From Coriobacteriia bacterium (GTDB lineage Bacteria > Actinomycetota > Coriobacteriia > Coriobacteriales > UBA8131): a stretch of 5,217 bases of DNA. Below the pieces are notes generated by a model that did no database searches, was not told the origin of the DNA, and was given only the letters and a program-made list of their open reading frames with translations. The stretch spans positions 1 to 5,217 of the forward strand of contig WQXX01000089.1 of NCBI GenBank assembly GCA_009781535.1. Direction: 5' to 3'. Shown here in pieces: positions 1 through 5,099 of the stretch; position 1 is the stretch's first letter, and every line of letters begins with the position of its first letter. A program made the translations under genes and the position numbers.

Positions 1-486
1 GACGTAGCCATAGAGATGTTCTCACTTTCGAAAACCTATAATATGACGGGATGGCGCATCGGTTTTGCGGTGGGCAACGCCACGGCTATCCAGGCTCTCA
101 GCACCGTCAAGAACAACCTCGACTCCGGGCAGTTCACAGCCATCCAGGATGCTGCCATCGTTGCACTCGAAGACCCGCAGGAATGCGTTGCAGCCATGTG
201 CGCGCTCTATCAGCGTCGTCGCGACCTTGTTCTTGATGCGCTTGCGACCATCGGCGTCGAGTGTGTTCCACCCAAGGCGACCATCTACATTTGGGCGCGC
301 GTACCAGAAGGGTACAGCTCAGCGGAGTTCACCGAGCGCCTGCTCACCGAGGCGCATGTCATCGTTACGCCGGGCAGCGGTTACGGTCCGGACGGCGAGG
401 GTTATATCCGCATCTCGCTCACCACGCCTGACGAGCGTCTGCTTGAGGCGGTGCGGCGGATCAAGCGTGTCAAGGACATGCTTTAG
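1..486 (+). CDS. dapL: LL-diaminopimelate aminotransferase, C-terminal part (5' end outside window)
   Basis: PLP-dependent class I/II aminotransferase. The frame is open from base 1, so the ATG at 16 is internal and the true start lies upstream. About 161 C-terminal residues are visible, against roughly 385-410 for the family. SLSKTYNMTGWRIG contains the Schiff-base lysine (codon 31-33). GYIRISLT near the end carries the Arg that binds the substrate carboxylate (codon 409-411). The stretch NNLDSGQFTAIQDAAIVAL and the ending VTPGSGYGPDGEGYIRISL are, from memory, typical of the DapL2-type LL-DAP aminotransferases, which convert tetrahydrodipicolinate to LL-DAP with glutamate as amino donor in lysine and peptidoglycan synthesis. 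A related aspartate/alanine aminotransferase is the main alternative, because the substrate-specifying N-terminal half is missing. The next gene starts about 120 bases downstream, after a repeat, so co-transcription is possible but not shown. Confidence 0.82.
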   Translation, partial: DVAIEMFSLSKTYNMTGWRIGFAVGNATAIQALSTVKNNLDSGQFTAIQDAAIVALEDPQECVAAMCALYQRRRDLVLDALATIGVECVPPKATIYIWARVPEGYSSAEFTERLLTEAHVIVTPGSGYGPDGEGYIRISLTTPDERLLEAVRRIKRVKDML

Positions 487-499
487 CTCGGTTTAATAC

Positions 500-550
500 G
501 TCATCCTGAGCAGCGTGCCCGAAGGGTGCGCGGGCGAAGGACCCAGCGGG
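500..550. repeat. dispersed intergenic palindromic repeat (GTCATCCTGAGC...GAAGGACCC type)
   Basis: GTCATCCTGAGC (500-511) and GGCGAAGGACCC (533-544, one-base uncertainty) flank a hairpin: GCGTGCCC (513-520), loop GAA, GGGTGCGC (524-531), eight pairs including two G-U. I recognise this outline as a widespread bacterial intergenic repeat. Copy number in this genome cannot be judged from the window. No T-run follows the stem, so it is not an obvious intrinsic terminator for the aminotransferase gene. In RNA it could still protect the 3' end or slow transcription. Confidence 0.55.
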
Positions 551-560
551 AGGTTTTCAG

Positions 561-601
561 GTTGCACAGAGAAGTTGCACGAGGAGCAATAGGATGAGGA
601 G
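561..601 (+). repeat. short direct repeats in the operon leader
   Basis: GTTGCAC occurs at 561-567 and 574-580, as part of an imperfect 13-base tandem unit. It is followed by GAGGAG at 581-586 and again at 596-601, 15 bases apart. The second GAGGAG is a good ribosome binding site for the mini-ORF at 608 (6-base spacer). The first sits 7 bases before ATG 594, which opens a five-codon frame ending at TGA 609-611, overlapping ATG 608. The five-codon frame may be chance. Confidence 0.4.
596..601 (+). promoter_or_regulatory. ribosome binding site of the leader mini-ORF
   Basis: GAGGAG lies six bases upstream of ATG 608. The match to the Shine-Dalgarno consensus is good, and this is the main reason to think the short duplicated reading frame is translated and is not inert debris. 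Confidence 0.6.
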
Positions 602-607
602 ACGTAC

Positions 608-670
608 ATGATTCCCAGTATGGAACAGGCACGGGCGATTGTGGAGAAAAACGAGAGGGAGATCGCATGA
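608..670 (+). CDS. 20-codon mini-ORF duplicating the start of the HD gene
   Basis: ATG 608 to TGA 668-670 encodes 20 residues, starting MIPSMEQARAIVE and ending EREIA. The HD protein starts MIPSMEQARTILE, so the first 13 residues match at 11 positions, and several DNA differences are silent (AGT/AGC, GCA/GCG, CGG/CGA). It has its own GAGGAG site, and its stop overlaps the HD gene's ATG as ATGA (667-670). The HD gene's own site (around 654-661) lies inside it. Two readings are possible: a leader peptide that couples translation into the HD gene, or the surviving 5' end of a duplicated paralogue whose remainder was deleted. The silent-biased differences favour past selection as coding sequence. 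No function for the peptide can be inferred. Confidence 0.5.
   Translation: MIPSMEQARAIVEKNEREIA
654..661 (+). promoter_or_regulatory. ribosome binding site of the HD gene, inside the mini-ORF
   Basis: AGAGGGAG ends five bases before ATG 667. It supports 667 as the HD gene start over the in-frame ATG at 679 (Met5), and places the initiation site under ribosomes finishing the mini-ORF. Confidence 0.6.
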
Positions 671-1239
671 TTCCCAGCATGGAACAGGCGCGAACGATAC
701 TGGAGATATACAACAAGGAGTCTTTCCACCTTCAGCATGCTGAAGTGGTCAGCGCGGTCCTGCGGTATTTTGCCGCAGAGTATGACCCGGAGAATGCGGA
801 GTTCTGGGCGGTGTGCGGGCTGCTCCACGACATAGATTTCGAGGAATACCCCAGCGAGCACTGTGTCAAAGGCGAGGAATTGCTGCGTGCCCACGACATT
901 GATGGCAGCATCATCCGCGCTGCGATGTCGCACGGGTGGGGCGAGACGGCAACGCCATACGAACCCGAGCATATCATGGAGAAGATCCTTTTTGCCATCG
1001 ACGAGCTCACGGGCCTCATCTGGGCAGCCGCTCTCATGCGCCCATCGAAAAGCGTCCAAGACATGGAATACACCAGTGTGAAAAAGAAATTCAAGGACAA
1101 ACGCTTTGCGGCGGGCTGTTCCCGCGAGGTGATAGAACAGGGCGCGGCTTTACTGGGTTGGGAGCTTGACGAGCTCATTGCAAAGACCATTCTTGCCATG
1201 CGTGCAAGCGAGGATACAAAGGAGCAACAGGCTTTATGA
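667..1239 (+). CDS. HD-superfamily metal-dependent hydrolase, function unknown
   Basis: The 190-residue soluble protein has the HD-domain ligand pattern: His24 (LQHAEVV), His54-Asp55 (LLHDID), His65 (SEHCVKG), His89 (MSHGWG) and Asp112 (AIDELTGLI). HD proteins usually bind divalent metals and hydrolyse phosphate esters or nucleotides. This one resembles the small stand-alone predicted HD hydrolases seen in Firmicutes and Actinobacteria, and no substrate can be named. No signal peptide or membrane segment is visible, and the C-terminus (about 180-190) is charged and Gln-rich. Start 667 is supported by its ribosome binding site and by the ATGA overlap with the mini-ORF. The stop (TGA 1237-1239) overlaps the start of the asnB-like gene in the same way, so the two products are probably made in step. 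Restoring T at 1239 would extend this protein by six codons to TAG 1255-1257. Confidence 0.88.
   Translation: MIPSMEQARTILEIYNKESFHLQHAEVVSAVLRYFAAEYDPENAEFWAVCGLLHDIDFEEYPSEHCVKGEELLRAHDIDGSIIRAAMSHGWGETATPYEPEHIMEKILFAIDELTGLIWAAALMRPSKSVQDMEYTSVKKKFKDKRFAAGCSREVIEQGAALLGWELDELIAKTILAMRASEDTKEQQAL
1218..1224 (+). promoter_or_regulatory. ribosome binding site of the asnB-like gene
   Basis: AAAGGAG lies 11 bases before ATG 1236, within the end of the HD gene. The spacing is long but usable. It supports 1236 as the start, and therefore Ser as the second residue. No MCG start exists nearby. Confidence 0.5.
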
Positions 1240-3236
1240 GCGGATTTGTTGGGATAGCAGGCGAGCTTTCAGCGCAGGAAACTACCATCGGCGCGGTTGA
1301 GAGAGAGGCAAATGCGGCGGATACCAGCATCAGCGCGGTGCTGGAGCGTATGATGGACCGCATCATCCATCGCGGGCCAGATGCCGCAGGAACCTTTATC
1401 AGCGAGCATGTGGCGCTTGGCTTCCGTCAACTTGGTATGAGCGGCAACTCCGGGATTGCACAGCAACCTCTGACTCTAAGCCAGACAACAAGCGCCCTGC
1501 AACTTCAGACCTCAGATCAGGCAAGGAGCGCCCTGCAACCTCTGAGCAACTCACTTGAGGATAACACCATCGTACTTGTCTGCAACGGCGAGATCCTCAA
1601 CGCCCCCGCTCTACGGGTCGAGCTTGAAGCTGAGGGTCATATCTTTGCCACACAAACTTCAGTCGAGGTTCTGCTCCATGGTTATGAGCAATGGGGCAAA
1701 GCGATAACCGAGCGCTTGCGTGGCTTCTTCGCCTTTGTGATCTATGACCGCAAGCGCGAAACGCTGTTCGGCGCGCGGGATTTCTTCGGCATCAAGCCCT
1801 TCTACTACACACGCCTTAATGACGGAAGCCTGCTCTTTGGCTCCGAGATCAAGGCCTTCCTCGAGCACCCCGGCTTTTCGAAGCAACTCAACGAGCGGGC
1901 GCTCAAACCTTATCTCAGCTTCCAATACTCCGTGCTGGAGGAGACCTTCTTCAAAGGCGTCTTCAGGCTGCCGCCGGCACACCGATTCACCTTTGAGCTC
2001 AGCACGGGCACAATGGTCATCGAGCGGTACTGGGATGTGGACTTCTCACAATCGCTGCCACCGGCGCTGGGCGCCAGCCGCAGTTTGGATGAGTGCATCG
2101 AAGCGCTTGACAAGGTGGTCAACGAGTCAGTCCGGCTCCACCGGGTTGCAGATGCACCCGTGGGAGCCTTGCTCTCAGGAGGCATCGACTCCAGTTATGT
2201 CACCTCTGCGCTCAAGCCCGACAAGACCTTCTCCGTCGGTTTTATAAACGAGGGTTATGACGAGACCAACCAGGCACGCGACCTGTCAGACATCCTTGGG
2301 ATCGAGAACTTCCGCTACATACTCGACCCTGCAGATGGCTTTGAGGCATTTCCCACTATCCAGTACCATATCGACGAGCCGCTTGCTGACCCATCCATCG
2401 TGCCGCTGTATTTCCTGAACAAAATGACGAGGCAGCACGTTTCCCATGCGCTTTCTGGCGAGGGGGGAGACGAGCTCTTTGCCGGTTATGAGCTGTATGA
2501 CGAGCCTGTCCCCACCCGGAAGTGGAAGCGCCGTGTGCCTGCGCCCGTGCGTCGCGGGCTGGCTACGCTGGTCAAACCCTTGCCGCGCTTCAAGGGGCGC
2601 GCCTTCCTGCTTCGTGGCAGTGGTCGACCGGAGGATTATTTCATCGGGCAGGTCCATATCTTCGATGAGAGGGAGGCAACTGCGCTGGTCAAGCCTAAAT
2701 TCCGCAGCGGTCCTTCGATCGCAGAGATCACCGCGCCGATATACCAGCGTGTTGCTGGATGGGACGAGCTTTCCAAAAAACAATACCTCGACATGAACCT
2801 CTGGTTGCCGGGCGCCATGTTGCTTAAAGGCGACAAGATGTCCATGGCACACTCCCTTGACCTGCGTGCTCCCTTGCTTGACATCGAGGTCATGAAGGAG
2901 GCTCAGTCAGCACCGCAAGCGTATCGCATCACCGAGGAGAACACCAAATGCGTGCTGCGCGCCGCAGCTGCCCACACCCTTCCTGCCGCGTGGGCCAACC
3001 GTGTCAAGACAGGCTTTCTCACCCCCATCCGCTTCTGGCTTAAAGAGGATCGTTATTACGAGCGTATCCGCGAGTTATTTGCCAGTGAGATAGCCGACCG
3101 GTTCTTCGATTGCGAACGGCTGCTTGCATTACTGAATGCGCATCACGAGGGAAAGGCGAATAACGGGCGCAAGATCTGGACGGTCTATTCATTCCTTGTG
3201 TGGTACCAACGCTTCTTTGTGGACGAGGTCGCATGA
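1236..3236 (+). CDS. asnB: asparagine-synthetase (AsnB)-like amidotransferase lacking the glutaminase Cys
   Basis: The 666-residue cytosolic protein has the two-domain AsnB layout. The N-terminal class II glutaminase domain (about 1-245) keeps HRGPD (45-49), NGEI (117-120) and RDFFGIKPFYY (181-191). The C-terminal synthetase domain (about 280-660) has the ATP PP-loop LLSGGIDSS (312-320), DEPLADPS (380-387), SGEGGDELFAGY (407-418) and DKMSMAHSLDLRAPLLD (533-549), all canonical. Oddities: it begins MSGF where the family has MCG, so the catalytic Cys is Ser. The glutamine-binding Asp of the usual SDTEV motif is Ser142 (TSVEV). A triple 12-residue repeat (74-109) adds about 24 residues. It may therefore use free ammonia, or be a specialised amide-forming enzyme. 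Placement between dapL and murJ suggests the meso-DAP-amidating AsnB/LtsA type, which is inference. A plain asparagine synthetase remains possible. The ends overlap the HD gene and murJ as ATGA. Confidence 0.9.
   Translation: MSGFVGIAGELSAQETTIGAVEREANAADTSISAVLERMMDRIIHRGPDAAGTFISEHVALGFRQLGMSGNSGIAQQPLTLSQTTSALQLQTSDQARSALQPLSNSLEDNTIVLVCNGEILNAPALRVELEAEGHIFATQTSVEVLLHGYEQWGKAITERLRGFFAFVIYDRKRETLFGARDFFGIKPFYYTRLNDGSLLFGSEIKAFLEHPGFSKQLNERALKPYLSFQYSVLEETFFKGVFRLPPAHRFTFELSTGTMVIERYWDVDFSQSLPPALGASRSLDECIEALDKVVNESVRLHRVADAPVGALLSGGIDSSYVTSALKPDKTFSVGFINEGYDETNQARDLSDILGIENFRYILDPADGFEAFPTIQYHIDEPLADPSIVPLYFLNKMTRQHVSHALSGEGGDELFAGYELYDEPVPTRKWKRRVPAPVRRGLATLVKPLPRFKGRAFLLRGSGRPEDYFIGQVHIFDEREATALVKPKFRSGPSIAEITAPIYQRVAGWDELSKKQYLDMNLWLPGAMLLKGDKMSMAHSLDLRAPLLDIEVMKEAQSAPQAYRITEENTKCVLRAAAAHTLPAAWANRVKTGFLTPIRFWLKEDRYYERIRELFASEIADRFFDCERLLALLNAHHEGKANNGRKIWTVYSFLVWYQRFFVDEVA
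1455..1562 (+). repeat. threefold 36-bp in-frame repeat inside the asnB-like gene
   Basis: Three consecutive 36-base units (1455-1490, 1491-1526, 1527-1562) encode IAQQPLTLSQTT, SALQLQTSDQAR and SALQPLSNSLED. AGCGCCCTGCAAC is identical at 1491-1503 and 1527-1539, and GCAACCTCTGA is identical at 1463-1473 and 1535-1545, exactly two units apart. Ordinary AsnB proteins have one such segment (of the QPMSNEDGTI kind) before NGEI, so the two extra units account for the local insertion of about 24 residues. The repeat lies in a loop beside the glutaminase pocket. Confidence 0.75.
3225..3228 (+). promoter_or_regulatory. weak ribosome binding site of murJ
   Basis: GAGG (within GGACGAGG) sits four bases before ATG 3233, at the very end of the asnB-like gene. 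Together with the ATGA stop/start overlap it picks 3233 over the in-frame ATG at 3200, which would lie inside the upstream gene. The short spacer suggests reliance on coupling to upstream translation. Confidence 0.45.
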
Positions 3237-5068
3237 CGCAAGAGTCGCGACAAAAAACGCCTCCGTATCAACCGAAGCATCTGCGCCAGCCGCAGGCTCC
3301 ATCTCAGACGCAGTTGCAGGCATCTTCGCAGTCGCTGCCGCAGGCTTCCACTCAGTCGCAGGCTTCCTCTGGATTGCAAGGCGAGCTCCAAGACACTCGA
3401 CATCAGAAGACCCAGCCCTCGGTCGCACAACCCTCGGTCACCCAGCCTTCACCCGCGCCGCCATCACCCGCGCAGCCCTCAGTAGCACAACCCTCGGTCG
3501 CACGCTCCACAGCAGTGATGGCTGTCGCGACGTTTGGCTCCCGGGTAACCGGTCTTGCTCGTACGTGGGTCATGGCCTTCGCCATCGGCAACACACTCAT
3601 CACCTCCGCATATCAGGTCGCCAACAATATGCCCAACATGATCTTCGACCTCGTTGCCGGCGGTCTGCTCAACGCTGCCTTTGTGCCGCTCTACCTGCTG
3701 TCGATGCAGAAGCTCGGCAAAGAAGGCGGCAACCGCTTCGCAAGCAACCTGCTCAACATCGTCATCATCGTCATGGGGGCGCTTGCCGTACTCGCAACGG
3801 TTTTTTCCGAGCAGCTTATCGCGACGCAGACCTTCACTTTGCCGAATGGCGCGGAGGTCAATACGTATGCGGTCATGTTCTTCAGGATATTCGCCATCCA
3901 GATGTTGTTCTATGGTCTTGGCGGCGTCTTTACAAGCCTGCTCAACGCCAACCGTGTGTTCTTCCTGCCCTCGATTGCGCCGATGTTCAACAACATCGTG
4001 GTCATTGCGGCTTTCCTCGTCTATCCCTTCATCTTTTCCACCAACCCCGAACTTGCGCTCATCGTGCTTGCCGTAGGCACAACGCTCGGTGTGGTCGTGC
4101 AGTTTGCGGTGCAGATACCGGCGCTCATCCGTCAGGGCTTCAAGTACGTGCCGCGCATCGACTTCAAGGACCCTGCATTGCTTGAGACGCTCAAAACCGG
4201 CGTGCCGATGATCATCTACGTCACCGGAGCGCTTATCTCGTTTACCTTCCGCAATGCCTTCTCGCTTGAGACCGGCGACAACGGCCCGTCCACGCTCATC
4301 TATGCATGGATCTGGTTCCAGCTGCCGCATGGCATCATCGCAGCCTCGCTTTCGCGTGCGCTGTTTACCGAGATGAGCCACGCTGCAGCGAAAGAGGATA
4401 TGGTGGGCTTCAAACGCTTCTTACATCAGGGGATCTCAGGCACCCTGCTCATCATCATCCCTCTTGCCGGGCTTATGTGTGCGCTCTCGACGCCGCTCAT
4501 GCAGGTCTTCCGCGCGGGCGCATTCAGCGCTGACGATGTGACCTACGTTGGCACTATCCTAAGCCTGTGGGTCTTTGCCTTGCCGTGTTACTCCTTGCAG
4601 CTCTATCTGTTCAACGTCTTTGCAAGCATCCGCCGCTTCGGCTTGTTCTCGGGGATCTGCACGGTGCTGTGTATACTCCAGTGCTCGCTGTATGCGGTGC
4701 TGTGCACCAACCCCACGATCGCGCTTGCTGGTGTGCCCATAGCCGACTTTGTGTACTACCTGCTCACCACGGTCATCTTATTTATTGTGCTGCGCCGCCT
4801 CATCGGGCCTTTCAAGGGGCTGGAGAGCCTGTTTACCGCAGGAAAGGCCCTTGGAGCAACACTCGTCGGCGCAGGCGCCATGGGTTTGCTCAACCACTAC
4901 CTGCCCTTTGGCACCGGTATCGCTGCCGGTGTGGGTGCGGTTGTGGTCTATGGTCTTTTGGGCCTGGCAATCATACTCGCCCTGTGCAAGCTCATGCGCG
5001 TTCCCGAGATGGCGCTGCTCGGCAACGTGTTCCAACGCTTCCAACGTATCATCAGGCGTCGCAAATAA
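3233..5068 (+). CDS. murJ: MurJ/MviN-family lipid II flippase with Gln/Pro/Ser-rich N-terminal tail
   Basis: The 611-residue multi-pass membrane protein belongs to the MurJ/MviN family, which moves lipid-linked peptidoglycan precursor across the cytoplasmic membrane. The core begins near residue 91 and has the expected series of hydrophobic helices to about residue 590. The family pattern includes SRVTGLAR (103-110), YQVANNMPNMIFDLVAGG (127-144), FFLPSIAPMFNN (243-254) and the helix around WFQLPHGIIAASLSRALF (361-378). The Asp found in the E. coli DAF motif is Ser (SAY, 125-127). I recall actinobacterial MurJ proteins varying here too. Residues 1-90 form a low-complexity, Gln/Ser/Pro-rich tail, predicted cytoplasmic, with pentapeptide repeats; most MurJ proteins lack it. 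The C-terminus is short and basic (RIIRRRK). The start at 3233 rests on the ATGA overlap with the asnB-like gene. An O-antigen-type flippase is less likely given the sequence and the dapL neighbour. Confidence 0.92.
   Translation: MTQESRQKTPPYQPKHLRQPQAPSQTQLQASSQSLPQASTQSQASSGLQGELQDTRHQKTQPSVAQPSVTQPSPAPPSPAQPSVAQPSVARSTAVMAVATFGSRVTGLARTWVMAFAIGNTLITSAYQVANNMPNMIFDLVAGGLLNAAFVPLYLLSMQKLGKEGGNRFASNLLNIVIIVMGALAVLATVFSEQLIATQTFTLPNGAEVNTYAVMFFRIFAIQMLFYGLGGVFTSLLNANRVFFLPSIAPMFNNIVVIAAFLVYPFIFSTNPELALIVLAVGTTLGVVVQFAVQIPALIRQGFKYVPRIDFKDPALLETLKTGVPMIIYVTGALISFTFRNAFSLETGDNGPSTLIYAWIWFQLPHGIIAASLSRALFTEMSHAAAKEDMVGFKRFLHQGISGTLLIIIPLAGLMCALSTPLMQVFRAGAFSADDVTYVGTILSLWVFALPCYSLQLYLFNVFASIRRFGLFSGICTVLCILQCSLYAVLCTNPTIALAGVPIADFVYYLLTTVILFIVLRRLIGPFKGLESLFTAGKALGATLVGAGAMGLLNHYLPFGTGIAAGVGAVVVYGLLGLAIILALCKLMRVPEMALLGNVFQRFQRIIRRRK
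3413..3502 (+). repeat. six tandem 15-bp units encoding QPSVA-type pentapeptides
   Basis: Units begin at 3413, 3428, 3443, 3458, 3473 and 3488 and encode QPSVA, QPSVT, QPSPA, PPSPA, QPSVA and QPSVA (MurJ residues 61-90). Units 1-2 and 5-6 are nearly identical in DNA, consistent with slippage or duplication of blocks. Just upstream (about 3317-3369) a second, looser repeat encodes QASSQS, QASTQS and QASS. The repeat ends directly before the membrane core. Confidence 0.85.
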
Positions 5069-5099
5069 CGGTAACTTTCCGAAGGCACAAAAGGCCCTA

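Noticed and set aside
468..497. Possible promoter with TTTAAT (492-497) as -10
   Set aside because: The -10 is reasonable, but no convincing -35 lies 16-18 bases upstream, so it is not called.
513..531. Hairpin as intrinsic terminator of dapL
   Set aside because: There is no T-run after the stem and two of eight pairs are G-U; the dispersed-repeat explanation fits better.
493..1059. Minus-strand open frame opposite the leader and HD gene
   Set aside because: It has no recognisable motif or ribosome site, and covers the conserved HD-domain residues encoded on the plus strand.
1455..1562. 36-base repeats as a CRISPR array
   Set aside because: The units are contiguous without spacers, are in frame and lie within a coding gene.
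3200..3232. Upstream ATG as the murJ start
   Set aside because: It would add 11 residues inside the asnB-like gene. ATG 3233 has a nearby GAGG and the same ATGA overlap as the other junctions.
1236..3236. Beta-lactam synthetase or lasso-peptide cyclase (AsnB-like enzymes that also lack glutaminase activity)
   Set aside because: No precursor peptide, leader peptidase or beta-lactam pathway gene is nearby, and the synthetase motifs look like ordinary AsnB. It is kept only as a remote alternative.
3136..4185. Long plus-strand open frame (about 349 codons) across the asnB/murJ junction
   Set aside because: It overlaps murJ in another frame, is Arg/His/Ala-rich with no domain, and follows from the GC-rich codon pattern of murJ.
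3479..4381. Long minus-strand open frame (about 300 codons) opposite murJ
   Set aside because: It is rich in Arg, Asp, Glu, His and Lys, as expected from the complement of hydrophobic membrane-protein codons, and shows no family motif. murJ on the other strand is clearly real.
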